Positions 24,862 through 36,153 of a stretch of 64,000 nt of DNA are shown here, in pieces. Source of the DNA: Phymatolithon calcareum (taxonomy: Eukaryota; Rhodophyta; Florideophyceae; Hapalidiales). Each line of letters begins with the position of its first letter. Within the stretch, counting starts at the first letter, position 1. The stretch spans positions 1,984,001 through 2,048,000 of the forward strand of contig OZ345370.1 in assembly GCA_977006965.1 (NCBI GenBank). Reading direction: 5' to 3'. The notes under the pieces are model-generated. The model was not told the DNA's origin and searched no databases. It saw only the letters and a list, made by a program, of their open reading frames with translations. A program made the position numbers and the translations under genes.

Positions 24862-26040
24862 TCTCCGGTTATGACAAAAAAACCACCCATGCGCGTCTGG
24901 CTGCGCCGCAGTAGAAAGCTGTGGTTCTCGATCCTCTGCAATCAACTAATCTAAGATCCACCGGCACTAATTCATCTGCTGTTTGAAAACGACTTCTAAA
25001 AACTAAACTCTGGTGCCCCGACTTCCTCAGTTTCCAGCCACACAAAGGCACAGAAAGAGCCTTCCTTCGCTCTACAGAAGACAAGGAACACGAAAGCCCT
25101 ACTTGACTTGAAGTCAGCATACGACCGAGTCCAAAGCGAGGAGCTAATGCGAGAAATCGATCTCAGACTATCAGCAACTGTTGCATCACTAGCCTCCCTC
25201 TCTCTGCAGAGGACTCATTTCACTGCTATGAACGATACCAGAAGAACGTCAGGAACAAGCGAGCGCGGAGTCCCCCAAGGATCCCCCATCAGCCCAACAC
25301 CGTTCAACATACTTATGGACACCCTAGCGGAAAGGATAACGGCTCTGAACTTCAACGATTCTACTGTGAATCTCCGTTTAAATATGTTCGCGGACGACAT
25401 CATACAAATGTCAAGGCATGGAGACGAGCTTCAAGAGATGCTCAATGAATTCACTGAATGGGCATGTAAGTATCGAATGACTTGGTCGATTCGTAAGTGC
25501 TCAGTCATAATCCCCAAGAAGAGAACCAGAAGAGCGCTTCTGCTTGCGAGCGAGGAAGTCCAAATAAGGCCCACAGCAGGATACCTCTATTGATGAGAAC
25601 GGAGTCCGTGACGACCAGCTTCTGGAGCGATTCAAGAGCGCAAGCGCCAAAGTGCGACTCGTGAGCTCCCTAGGCATGACAAGGAGAGGTTACAGCACTG
25701 AAAAGAACATCAGGCTCTTCAAAGCCTTTATCAGACCAGTGTATGAGTAACGCTGCACACATAGCACCTGATACAATCCGCGTATCGACAGCAGCAGTAT
25801 GGCAACGACACTGTTCGTTAAGTGGGCAGCGCGGCATTGGAGAAGACTACTGAAGCTTTGTCAAATAGAACCATGTGGGTTCCGTCGACAGCACCTACAC
25901 TCAAAATTGAGACGAAGATTGGGCAAGGTAGTAGAAGAGACCGATGATGCCGGGGCAGAGCTCGAACTCGAAACACTTGACTGCATTCGAGAATCGAACA
26001 AAGCAGTTGACCCCCAAGATAAAGGAGATATGTGTTGATT
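24862..26040 (+). mobile_element. Non-LTR retrotransposon ORF2 fragment (reverse transcriptase)
   Basis: Plus strand. Motif A appears as LLDLKSAYDRV (about 25,094-25,125), motif B as RGVPQGSPISPTPFNILMDT (about 25,267-25,325), motif C as MFADDIIQM (about 25,384-25,410), all in or just before an open frame at 25,108-25,593. After a stop/shift the thumb continues: LVSSLGMTRRGYSTEKN, LFKAFIRPVYEY (to about 25,750), then ARHWRRLLKLCQIEPCGFRR (25,820-25,885) and a charged tail to 26,037. The catalytic FADD is intact but the reading frame is not. The N-terminal endonuclease is missing; the left end abuts the chromovirus relic. Confidence 0.85.
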
Positions 26041-26210
26041 TATTTTAAAAGCTCCCAAGGCCTCTCTTCAATGTAACAGCGCCGCTTTAGCACGATTTTC
26101 TAAGCTAACGTAGTTTGAGTATTTCAGTATATCCTTGATTCGTATTTCTCTCCCAACAAGTGCTCTTGTGAGTCGCTTACATTCATATTAAATTTCAGGA
26201 CTAATCTTGG
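26041..26210 (-). repeat. Inverted partial copy of 27,380-27,570
   Basis: Reading this piece on the minus strand gives YECKRLTRALVGREIRIKD-like code, matching the C-terminus of the plus-strand frame ending at 27,468. Both are followed by related 3' DNA ending near TTGATTTATTTTAAA. So two opposed 3' ends of one element family face each other here, about 1.2 kb apart. Confidence 0.6.
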
Positions 26211-27036
26211 GTGCAGATAGAATGCGTTGGAGTGCGACCAGCTCAATCATGACTGTGACACCAAAGTATGCACCTAGTACTGATTTTCTCCAAAGAGGTG
26301 CTCTGTTGAATATCCCTCAAGATAAACCTAGCCTCCGACGAGTCTGGGATAAGCAAGAAGAACGCAGCGCAAGAAAAATAACGTTTCCAAGAATGGTCTA
26401 CCGCACCAGGCAATGAGGATGAAAGAAAGCAGATACAGAATTCTTTGTTCATGATAGTTTTTAGGCCACTTGCCTAGGAATCCAACGAAGCTGATTGAAG
26501 AAATGGGTAGGCAAGGAGCATGGACAATTGGTACACTCAGCAGAACCCTTGAAGAAGCCTACGTGGACCCCTACCGAAGAGAATGAAGTGGCTCGAGCCA
26601 TTGACGTGATATTATGCAATTCTGAATAAAGTAACTGACAACTCTCGATGCCAGTATAATGCGATTAGAAAGGTGCCGACTTTCCTCAAGTTGGGGCACA
26701 TGGTACCTTCTCAATAAATCCTCTTAATGACGACGACCTCAGTTTTCATTTGCATTGCTCGCTCATGAACTCCAAAGAGCGATTGCTGTAGACTGCGATC
26801 GGGGCTGGACGGGTCTCGCACTACCACGCCCTCAATTGAGGCAGCAGAAGGTCTTTTTTACAAGTATGTCTTCGGGAAATATGCGGAGCATTGAAAAAAT
26901 CGAATGAGAGTGCTCTGTCGGCGAGATAGTTCGGAGGTGAGGTGGACTCACCAAGCGGAAAGGTTTGCTTTAAGCCTGTTAAAACGGAAAATCGTACCTG
27001 GAACAGGGAGAAGAATACCGAGGAAGACAGGAGGAT
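26211..27036 (+). other. Broken coding-like region upstream of the 143-residue ORF
   Basis: Plus-strand segments read as short coding-like runs separated by stops (for example RQGAWTIGTLSRTLEEAY near 26,511-26,565, and HELQRAIAVDCDRGWTG near 26,765-26,815). The last of these run into the frame starting at 27,037. Family not recognised. A 14-base direct repeat, CTACCACGCCCTCA, occurs at about 26,820 and again at about 27,558. Confidence 0.35.
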
Positions 27037-27468
27037 ATGGCAGAAGTATCGAAGAACAGTAACTATCTCAGAAACGAGGAGCACCTCAGCAAAGCATTGA
27101 AGCAAGCAGAAGAAGGTAAAGTGTCAAAGAAGCGATTGGAAGATGCAATCCAAGTGTGGCAAAATTGCGAAGAGGATCGCTCAGTGAAAATCCCGATACA
27201 CAAGCATAGGAAGTTGGCAGGAGTGTTACAAATAAGGGACAGGACGACAAGGCTAAGAAGCCTAAGACTGATTTTTAATAGAGCTCCGTTGTGGAGGAAA
27301 TCAATCCTCGGTGACTCTTTCGGACTCGGTGCTGAAATTGAGCTTATTGCACTTCAACGCATACTCGGGTCTAAGATGATGGACAAAGAGACTGAATATG
27401 AATGCAAAAGACTAACTCGAACTCTCATATGGAGAGAAACTCGAATCAAGGAAATGTTAGGAAAATAG
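27037..27468 (+). CDS. Unrecognised 143-residue ORF of a repeated element
   Basis: Highly charged and helical, with clusters of Lys/Arg. Its last 25 residues recur, inverted, at 26,100-26,210. The repeated 3' end suggests a mobile-element protein, perhaps the extreme C-terminus of a non-LTR ORF2 different from the GAAA-tailed family, but no motif settles it. It could be continuous with the broken frames from 26,480 onwards. Confidence 0.35.
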   Translation: MAEVSKNSNYLRNEEHLSKALKQAEEGKVSKKRLEDAIQVWQNCEEDRSVKIPIHKHRKLAGVLQIRDRTTRLRSLRLIFNRAPLWRKSILGDSFGLGAEIELIALQRILGSKMMDKETEYECKRLTRTLIWRETRIKEMLGK

Positions 27469-27763
27469 AATGCGGTAAGTTAGAAGTAATTTAGAAGCTG
27501 TCCCGTTACTCACAGTGAGGTCTTGGGTGCCTTTAAAATAAATCAGCATATATCCCCTACCACGCCCTCAGTTTTTATCGTAGCTGGTGTGGCATTTCTA
27601 TGCCGTTAGTTGGTGCACACGCGGGAACATAGCCTTGTCGCAGTGTCAGATTGTTGTTAGAGTAGCCAGTATTTGAAGAATATCACATCACACCGTCACC
27701 ACTTCGCTTTCCACCGATGTTGTACATGTCGTTTTGAAAATAATACAGCTTTGTAACAAGTTT
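27469..27763. other. 3' flank region between two repeat families
   Basis: The left part (to about 27,570) is the 3' end of the element ending at 27,468. The right part (about 27,675-27,763) is the 3' flank of AlkD fragment F on the minus strand, alignable with 6,468-6,560. Confidence 0.45.
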
Positions 27764-27873
27764 TTAGTCTTTGATTTCCAAGCATAGTTCCCTACGCAAT
27801 TTCTTGAAGTGCTCCCGCTGAGTTCTTGTCAGCCTGCTCGTCGCCTTGTCGAAGCCACCAGCCGGTATGTTTT
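27764..27873 (-). pseudogene. AlkD-like C-terminal scrap F fused to module M
   Basis: About 36 codons on the minus strand, reading IPAGGFDKATSRLT and HFKKLRRELCLE to a stop at 27,764-27,766; these match the last residues of the full AlkD-like copies. Immediately upstream on the same strand (from about 27,874) the sequence is module M, so everything between M and the AlkD C-terminus has been lost. The 3' flank matches copy E, not copy D next door. Confidence 0.75.
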
Positions 27874-28085
27874 TCAGGATCCTTGCACGTGGACGTACAT
27901 CACACCAGCGGTCAGTGTGCTCGCGATGAGGAGCTGGAACCTGCTCGATGCGTTTGCGCTCGAGAAGACGCCCAGGTCGCAGCTCTGAATTCCAGTTTTA
28001 TCTCGCGAAAGATAGTGCTGTCAGTTCAACTGATTCGAAGAAGTTTATAGTTGTTAACACGCGCTTAGCGTGAGAAAGGAGTAAT
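27874..28085 (-). repeat. Module M, copy at the D/F junction
   Basis: Reverse complement of the region around 38,638-38,838, with further homology to 52,690-52,870. Landmarks are ATTCAGAGCTGC, THR..SSS-type code and GTCCACGTGCAAGGATC. It marks the beginning of the next unit in the head-to-tail array. Confidence 0.7.
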
Positions 28086-29009
28086 GAAGGTAGTCTGGAA
28101 GAGAGCTGCGAGACTACAGGCCCTCACTAGGCACTCTCGAGGAGATTTCACGTGCTTTCCTTACAAAATCCACCGATGGGACGGAATAAACAATTTGAAA
28201 TTGGCATTTAGGATTTAAATCATTCTCAAAATGAAACAGTTTGACCCAATAAAATGTTAAAAAATATAAATGGGTTTTTGCACGTTACAAATCGGTACTG
28301 TAATGAAAAGGTTCAAAAACTTAGCAACTAAATTGCAACTCTGATGTTCTGATTTTTCTCTAAAATACTGTTGGATCCATATTTATATGATTTGTTCGCT
28401 GGTCTACTCCAAGAAGCCATTGACGCAGGGTTTTCATCCTTTCCACTGAGCAGCACATTCCAAATGACACCAGCTCGAAAAATTCGTGACTCTGCTTAAT
28501 TCCGCACTTCACTTCTCGTCATTCAACGGCTGGGGGCCGCTCACGCTACAGTGCGAGTGCTTTAACTGACATCCGGTTTTGCACCCGTCTTTTCCCAGTA
28601 CGACACTCAGCTCCCGAGCATCGATCTTCGCGGCTTGTTGGTAGCGCACTCCAGCGCCCTAGCAAGGCATACCTTTCCAGCGCTTCATCCAACATCGGCA
28701 CGGTAGTGCTCTGCAACGCGCTGCACCTGCATGACACGCCGGCATCCGCACGTCACTCCTGTAGACTTTAGCCGCGATCGGGCTTACTTAGTCCATGCTA
28801 ACACTTTTCCTTCCACCGCGGCCTCAATGTCTGTCGAAACGCACATTTGCGGTCCGTCCACAGTCGCATTCCCGGCGATTTAGCTGCATTGCAGTCTCAA
28901 CTTTGCCGTTTTAGTACAGGTAAGGCCAAGAGAACCGCATACCGTCACCGTAGGGCATTCCGCCATTGTCGCTCGACTCTTTTTCAAGGGAGTGCAAATT
29001 TATAGTTAA
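28086..29009 (-). repeat. Unit D 3' flank
   Basis: About 920 bases alignable base by base, inverted, with 37,312-38,230. It includes the pair of small frames found in both copies: one starting MPYGDGMRFSWP just after the AlkD stop, and one reading MSCRCSALQ...DEALERYALLGRW...TSREDRCSGAECRTG (28,546-28,737). In neither copy is the combined region open throughout, so no gene is claimed. Position 28,085 is the empty site of the LINE inserted at 38,231-38,637 in unit A. Confidence 0.7.
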
Positions 29010-30158
29010 CTAGCCTCGGCTTGTCGACCACATCTCCGTTCGCAATTTCTTGAAGTAGTCCCTCTGCCTCCTTGTCCGCCTGCTCATCGCCTTGTCTAAG
29101 CCACCAGCCGATATGTTTGCAATGCTCTCAGCCCTATTCAAGAACTCAACAACGGTCCCCGGATCTACCTCACTGATGGACCGAAGAGCAGCACCCGCTA
29201 TACTCTTTGCCTCCTCTTCCGGTCGCGCTAACATGTGTTGCACAGAATGAATCAACCGCTTATGGATAATTCCGTTCTTCGTTTGAGTTGCAAGCGCAAA
29301 CATTGCCGCCCGAGCCTGCCACAAGTCTTCCGCGTGTGTCCATCCAAATAAGCAGTCTAACGTTCGTGTCCTTTCACATGGTTCCCGCGCGTTTTGTTCG
29401 ACCATATGGCAAAGAATCTTGCTCGCAAAGTGGTCGCTAACCTTGTACACCTTGATGTGTCCGCCTCGAAATATCTCTTCCAACCGTGGAATATCTGTAA
29501 ATGACATCTTCATATTCTCTATGAGCACCCTTTGTATGAATAACACAGTCGCCAACTTGCCTTCATACCACTTGGATTCCATGTAATGGAACGCAAAGTT
29601 CTTCTGTGTCTCAACCGACACCGCCCCGTGGGTGTCCACCCAGTGCCGGAACCAATGGTGCAACTTGTACCGAATGTCCAGCATTCTCACTCCACGAACG
29701 GAAAGCTTGTATCGGATAAGCAAACGAGACACTCGCTTTGTCTTGCTCCGTGCCCATGCCCTGAACGAAAGATTGGTAAGAATGGACCATCTCGACGAAC
29801 AGGGGTGCTGCGTGATTCAGAAATCTCCAACCATTGTCGAGTGCCCCTGTGCAGGTGAAATAGTCTTCACTTGCTCTTAGATCGATTTCATGTGACGATG
29901 TCAAGAAAAATAATCTTCTCGTAGCAGGTTTATCGGGGAAGTATGAGCCTTCGGATGCCCAACTGCGGAGCGCAGGATCGCAGAGCGATGGTCGGCGAGG
30001 CACTCTTGCGTTTTTAGAGGACGTCGCTCATTGTCCAGGAATCCTTCGCTGAACGGCGACAAATGATCGCAGAATGTCTCAAATGGCGCAATCTCCACAA
30101 GACCTTGAAGGGGCGTTGTCTCGCTAGAACAGCATCCGAGATCCCGGACAAAAGCCAT
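29010..30158 (-). pseudogene. AlkD-like protein, copy D (frameshifted)
   Basis: The last 240 codons (29,010-29,732) are open and contain all AlkD-like landmarks: MESKWYEGKLATVLFIQRVL, KVYKVSDHF with the aligned Asp, HAEDLWQARAAMFAL with the aligned Arg, and ALRSISEVDPG. Upstream, the region around EMVHSYQSFVQGMGTEQDKA is in another frame (shift near 29,735), and the first ~75 codons, from the Met at 30,156-30,158, are in a third (shift near 29,945). The gene is therefore broken at two points unless sequencing errors are responsible. It lies inverted with respect to copy A and shares its upstream and downstream DNA. Confidence 0.8.
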
Positions 30159-32525
30159 GCTTGTGAGCTCACAAGTCGATATCCATGACGAGTCTGGAAA
30201 TTTAGGGGCGCACGAGGCAATCTGTGCGGAAAACGAGTGGTGGATGTACCGCTCTGTGAGGCTTGCCAACGGAGCAAAGAAGGTTTGGGACATAGTCGAC
30301 GATGGTGGAAGCGTGTCACAAAATGAGCTAAGCCTTACAGCCCAGTGAGCAATTAGCGCTATCATAGTTTTGGTTTCACGGTAAAAAGTTGAGAGAAGTC
30401 CATTATCCTCATGGCTATGAAATTAGTCAAAATTCAAAATGCAAACAGTAGTGCTCAAATTGTTGTTCCGCTCCCAGTGCGTGCGATGGAAAGAACAGCC
30501 ATCCACGGCTCCAAGCTTGCAATGTTCGAAATCAATGAGTGAAAACGCATCCAAAGAAGCACGGCTGCCACTCTTACAGCCTAGATTCGAATGGAGATCT
30601 CTCGGATGAAATTTGTTCCAAGCTCTCATTGGGGACATTGAGAGGTCTTCCGTAGAACAATTAATGCACTGCAGAAGCAATACGTCATTGGAAAGACAAG
30701 CGAGTTCTACTGAGGAAGCTAAGATGCACAGGCAGAAACCGAGACGAAAGTTGAAACTATGACTTGATTGGGGCTCAATGTCCAGATTTATGACAGTCTG
30801 AACATTATATGGCGTTTCCTCCTTCTTACATACACTGAATGGGCACGCATTTTTGAACGTTCGAATAGCCCAGCGGTGGTCACAACTATGTTGGCGAAAC
30901 GTATAGGGATAAGGCAGGAGGAAAATGATCAGCCCGGCTATGAAATCGCTCTTATAGTGTTATCGGGACACATTGTTGTTTGGAGTCAATTCTGAATGCG
31001 AAAAGAGAGTCGTATTCTATATTTTTGTCAAAAATCGCCGTGTGTAAGTCTTCTCACGAGCTATAATTCAATCATACTGTACCAGTAAAGGCCCACTCAC
31101 CCTGCAGCTTGAACGTCGTTTCAAAAAAATCAAATTCAAAGTGAATGTGATTGTAACGACAGCTTCCATCATAGGTACCTCCCCCCTACCAGAGCGTTTC
31201 AAACAGTCTTTCAGCAGCAGCAAATGTAAAAGGGATCGCCAAAACTGAAAAAAGGGCAACTACATTTAAGTCAGGTCACAGTTAGCTTGGGACCGACTGA
31301 CACAAGCAGGAATATCCAGGTCATTACCTAGGTGTTGGGAAAAGTGGCAAGCCTCTTTAGCTCTTGAAGTGCAAGGCAAACGGTGCAGACTGAAGAGAAT
31401 GGCAACCAATACTGTACAGCAAAAAGCAGCGAGGGGCCACGGTGTAGGCTTCAGCAGGCGTATTAACAGTTGATTCAGGGCAAGAGCCGTGGTTATGGTC
31501 CAGAATAGACACGCAGTGAACATACTGTACGCGGAAGCTGGTGTCGGGGAGGAGCAGATATCGTGCGTGTTGTACTTACAAGACCGTCAGTGCTATGATC
31601 TCATATTTGCCCTTGGGATTAAGATATTGTCAATTTTGAAGAAGAAGTGGTCGAGTAGCGTCATTGATTTCTTACATACTAGGTGTGAAGGTCTTGCTGG
31701 ATCACTCTACATCTGTAGTTCCAAAAAATATATTACTTCTTTGTGTATTGTAATGTTGACCAACGGCTCCACGACAGTCAGACGAAAGCACAGGGCCATT
31801 TCTTCACTTTCGGAAAGTTTGTGAATGCTATTCACACCGAAAGGAGCTCACAGACAGAAATTCAATGCATTGTTGGTGTTCCTTTTACCCTTTTCAAGTC
31901 AATTCTTTGAAACTGCCGCGACAGATGACCATACTGAGAACCAACCACAACATGCCTGAGCTTGGAGACCTTACTGTGCAATAAGAGCCAGCTGCTTCAA
32001 AATGATACGTTACAGAAAATGCACTGTGATGAAGGCCTCCATTATCTGGTGCCGTGGACCGGAAGTGCAGCACATCAAACTTCTAAAGTTTCGTTGACAT
32101 AACGCATATAGCGCACAGTACTGTATATAATGCGCTGTGGGAACGAGAGTTTTTAGAAATGTATTCAATTTGAGTATTAGAGAACTCGTGGGTGCGATGA
32201 AACAAGAGTGTTGCGAGGAGGCTTATACGGCGAGTATTAGCCGAGTGATTCGATCACATTTATGTATGATAATTGAAGGAAAATATGCTTCCGTCCACGT
32301 CACATAATTGACTATATTTATGAAACATATTTCGTAGAGAGACGTGTTGGCCCGGTTGACCACACGTGCCTCAGCCTTCATGGCCACGTGTCAACCAAGG
32401 ACCGAAATGTTGATGCCATCACCCGTTGGACGCCACATGGCTTTCTTGCATATCTTCAAGATAGCTCGAGGAAATGCAAGCCTAAACCGTCACGAACACG
32501 TGTTCATCAAAGGCAGCAGTCACAT
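30159..32525 (-). repeat. Unit D 5' region
   Basis: About 2.3 kb alignable, inverted, with the 5' regions of units A, B and C. Landmarks in minus-strand order: GAACACGTGTTCGTGA (about 32,490-32,505), GGTTGACACGTGGCCATGAA with AGGCTGAGGC after it (about 32,365-32,400), TTTCCTTCAATTATCATACAT (about 32,255-32,275), CAGTTTTGGCGATCCCTTTTAC (about 31,225-31,250), TTTGAAACGCTCTG (about 31,195), CTATGATAGCGCTAA (about 30,350). I find no convincing protein-coding gene in it. Confidence 0.75.
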
Positions 32526-32539
32526 CTCCGACTATGGGC

Positions 32540-32912
32540 GGCCCGAGCACCAATCTTGCCAGTCATTTCGAATGGGAGAGTGGCGAAGTCAACCTAAATC
32601 AACTTTCCGCAGAATGCTTCTGGCTGGTAGCAGCTTTTCACCGGTAGGACGATGGCACGGTGGACTACGACCCCATGTGCAAGGCCTGTCAAGGTGGAAC
32701 CAAAGAGACTGTTGATCACTTAATTCTTCGCTGCAGTGGGCGTGCTTTATCAAGACGGCAGACTGTTAGCAGAGTAGGCCCTAAAACAGTAGAGGAATTA
32801 TGTAGGGAGAAACTGCTTGAAATACTCAAATTCCTGAACAATGAGCGGTTGCTTGACAACCCCACATGTTAACTTTAGTTAACGTCTTCTGCAGTAAAGA
32901 AAGAAAGAATAT
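32540..32912 (+). mobile_element. 5'-truncated LINE 3' end (GAAA-tailed family), copy 1
   Basis: Coding remnant 32,660-32,872 reads YDPMCKACQGGTKETVDHLI and LRCSGRALSRRQTVSRVGPK, then EELCREKLLEILKFLNNE to a stop. Cys-x2-Cys...His-x4-Cys is the zinc knuckle found at the C-terminus of many non-LTR retrotransposon ORF2 proteins. The 3' UTR is short (GTTAACTTTAGTTAACGTC TTCTGCAG) and ends TAAAGAAAGAAAGAATAT, a GAAA tail. Closely related to 38,231-38,637 and more distantly to 58,221-58,556. Confidence 0.85.
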
Positions 32913-32929
32913 GGACAGGACTCACTCTG

Positions 32930-33599
32930 GCGGTTATTGTGCACGCAATGAAGAGTTGAACAATGCGCACATGGGGCGCCGAGTACGCCCTGGACAATTC
33001 CAAGCCTGGAGAGTAGAATGACACTTGGACAGAGGAAAGCTCAAGTTCACTTCATCCAGTTTGGGAAGTGGCAGCTTGCTATAGTGTGCCCGACAATTAG
33101 GATAGACTATTCCTCGCTGGAAGTTGATGTAATGTCGGCATAGAGCTACGCAAGGGTGAAGTCGAAGATAAGAGCACAGTTTGACATCGAGAAAGTAAGA
33201 AAGCAATAGCTGGATCGTGCATATAAACTTTCTACGCGTATTTGGATTGCTGGCACATGTAGAGCAGCTCAGGAAGAGGAACCTTAGCTGAGCCTCATAC
33301 AGTATTGGCGGAATTTATGGATGTTGAGATCTAGATTGGAGCAATTTATAATTGACACTGCGCATTGACGTACTTGACCGGTCAGTCAAGTCTGTCCATT
33401 CCTAGTGGAAGTGGAACAGTACAGTAAAGCAGTTGACCGCAGTGCCTTGGAATAAGTAGTGAAGTTTATTGTAAAGGTGGCTAGCTACCCAACTGGTCGT
33501 TAAATGGCACCTTGGTCTGGCTCATGGCGTCTTCACCCTGAAACTGTAACGAGAAACCCCAGGAGACTGCAATTCAGATGAACTGCTGTACAGTACAAT
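32930..33599 (+). repeat. Unit A, 5'-most part
   Basis: Patchily alignable with the DNA before unit B (39,350-39,600) and unit C (53,845-53,960): the shared string ATWGAGCTACGYGA is at about 33,142, 39,382 and 53,863, and GAGCCTCATA occurs in A and B further on. No ORF of note. Confidence 0.5.
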
Positions 33600-33787
33600 A
33601 CTTCCAAGAAATCTCAAGCTGACAAGACGGCGGTCAATTCGATTTTTCTGCGTCCGCTGTGAAAGGCACAACTTACACAGTAACAATTGTTCCATTCGAA
33701 ATGAAAGGCAAGACTGATGTTCAAGCCATCCAGGTGGGAGACGAAACTGTGACTACACCTGGGTCCTCGAATGACACGTGTTCATGA
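33600..33787 (+). pseudogene. Fibronectin type III-like fragment
   Basis: On the plus strand, after a stop near 33,620, the frame reads GGQFDFSASAVKGTTYTVTI followed by VPFEMKGKTDVQAIQVGDET and VTTPGS to a stop at about 33,787. The spacing of the Tyr strand and the closing TTP is that of an FN3 repeat. Related DNA lies at the same place in units B (39,800-39,915) and C (54,420-54,505), but the frame is not clearly kept. It overlaps the first CACGTG motif. Whether it was once part of a unit-encoded surface protein is unknown. Confidence 0.4.
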
Positions 33788-33905
33788 ATGCTTGCATTTC
33801 CGTGAGCGTTGTACTCTAGCTCTAAGACTTGCACACAAGCCATTTGGAGTACGGCAGTCGATGGCTTCTACATTTTGGGTCCTGGATTGACACGTGGGCA
33901 TTAAT
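33762..33905 (+). promoter_or_regulatory. Paired CACGTG motifs, unit A
   Basis: Two copies of a ~30-base motif, GGTCCTYGAWTGACACGTG followed by NNCATNAANGC, at 33,764-33,795 and 33,880-33,910. The same pair occurs in unit B (39,913 and 40,028), C (54,511 and 54,684) and D (inverted, 32,500 and 32,400). The core is the palindromic G-box/E-box hexamer. Regulatory role is inferred only from conservation and palindromy. Confidence 0.45.
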
Positions 33906-33909
33906 GCTA

Positions 33910-36153
33910 AGGCACCGGTGGTAAACCGGGCCAAAACGTTATTCCAGGGAATGTGTTTCATAAAATTCCGGATTTATACACTCAATTATAGTACATCATA
34001 CTGGGACAGATGTATACTTTCCTTCAATTATCATACATATGATACAAGCTATCGAATCGCTTGGCTACAGCTCGTCGTGCAATACGCCTGGCATGGCACC
34101 CGCATCTTCATCTATATGAGCTCTCTAACACTTAAATTTAACAAATTTTTATCTTTCTTTTGCATGACCCAATTGTACTGTTCATTTGGTCCACGGTACA
34201 TTGCCTCTTTTAAAAAAGAAATAGAGCCTGGCTTTCCGACTGAGTATTCTTGAAGTCGATCACTCCGTTGATTAGCATTTCAAATAGATGCATCGGGATC
34301 CGATGCACCCTAAGTTGCAAAATCTACAAGACTTGAGGTTCATGCTGCGTACGGTGGTCTATATCGATAGCGTCAATGACAGCGGAGGAGAGCGCAAAAG
34401 TATGCACAACAATGCACTCATTGCTAGCACATGATTTGCGTTTCTCCATGTATAATTAGAACATATAATGCAGTTCGTTATCGAAGAAATGGCTCCAGCT
34501 ACCTGATATGGCCTTACAAACATTGAAAATTAATTTATTAGTTGAGGACCAAGAAATTTTGCATTATCATTCATGATACTCGACCGCGTCATTTTCCAAT
34601 TGACGAAATCTAGATAGGAGTGTAGCACTGACAGCTTGTAAGTAAAACTCGCAGAAATGTTGCTACAGTATGCCCATTCAGTTTGGCTTCAGTGCACAGA
34701 GGCGATCGTATGTGCGTCTTATGCCTGCAACACGGCTCTTCCTTTGACTCTGACAATGCGCTTTCTGAAGTATACACCGTGAAATTCTGGGATATATTCT
34801 TGTTATATCGGCTGCCTTTCATACTAGCTGGGTTTTATTTTGGAAGCCGAAGTGAGGTAATCTGTCGAACACTGCTCCATCAGCGCCGTTGTCAGACGGG
34901 GGTTACAAACAATATGAATAGAGATATCATTTCGGACGGAGATAATACTGCAGTAAGGAAATGCATACATACATCTGGGCGGTCAGTCCGCACCAAGCTG
35001 ATCGGGTTCTGACATTTGTACCATTTTCCATTTTGGGCGCTCCCTTGCACAATGCTTGCCTCCGGGAGACAGTTTGAAACGCTCTGACAAGGGAGAGGAA
35101 CGTGTGATGAAAGTTGCCGCTACAAACGTATTCACTTGAAACTTGATTTCCTTGAAACCTTTCATGATACGCGGTTGGAGGCGGGTTGAGCACACTGGTA
35201 TGGTTTTTAAAAAAGGGCACCTAAATATGCTTGTTTTAGGCGGTCTGGTTGAGAGAAACACAGATACTGTACAGCATTCAGAATAGAACGTGTAATGCTC
35301 TCACTCACGGAGGATGTTATGGAAGGCATAGCTCCCAGTAGTTATAAATATATCCCAATGAGCTCCTCGAACTTAGTTTTTGGCTCTTTCCACCAGTGGT
35401 CAACACAAGAATATTCCCTCCAAAATGCTTGCTGATGGAGGAGGAAAGCACTTGCACAATATGTGGACGTCATAAGTGCAAGAACTCAAAAGAACTAAAC
35501 CTCAATCAGCACATAGGCGCTGATTGAGGTTTGTTTCCCACTATACCGCTCTGATAGCCTACGATAAAGTCTCCGCTCTCTCTTATTCTGTGGAAGACCT
35601 GTAAAGACCCCGTAATCCCAGGATGGAATTTGAAAGTCTATCAGTGGATAAAACTGCATTAGAGTAGATACAGTGGGCAATGGGCCCCACTCCGAACCTA
35701 TCATATAAAGTCGTCTCTTTGTCTCTTGCCCGCTCTCTGCGGGCATTTTCTTTCTCTGATTCCTACTCCTGTAAGCTTGAGAGCCGTAAATGCGTATTGT
35801 CTGTTCATTTTGTCGCTGGACTGGAAGCGGAAAAACAATTGCTTTTGAGTACTCGGCTCAAATGTTTTGATTTTTTGGGTTGCTTTTCTCCACCGCCATC
35901 GGTGAATGATCCTCATCGATTTCGTAACTCTACTGTACCGTGCAAGCAAAGCTATGATAGAACTAATTCTTCAACCAACTGTAAAGCTTTGCGCATATTG
36001 CTGCACTCTCGTCCCGTCGCCCGCTATGTTCCAGTCCATCTTGCTTCAGTTTGCAAGTCAGAGGGAGTGATAATTCCACCCCGACTCTCCAACAACGCCT
36101 CGTGTGCCTCGATTTTCCGGACTCATCACGAATCTCCTTGAAAGCTCCCAAGT
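33910..36153 (+). repeat. Unit A 5' region
   Basis: About 2.2 kb collinear with the 5' regions of units B, C and D. Landmarks: CCTTCAATTATCATACAT (34,021), CAATGCGCTTTCTGAAG (34,754), TTGGGCGCTCCCTTGCACAATG (35,032), TTTGAAACGCTCTGAC (35,075), CTATGATAGAACTAATT (35,952). A 14-bp hairpin at 35,497-35,532 (AAACCTCAATCAGC arms, 8-base loop) is peculiar to this copy. No gene is supported; short antisense frames at 34,610-34,822 have counterparts in B and C but no recognised product. Confidence 0.7.
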
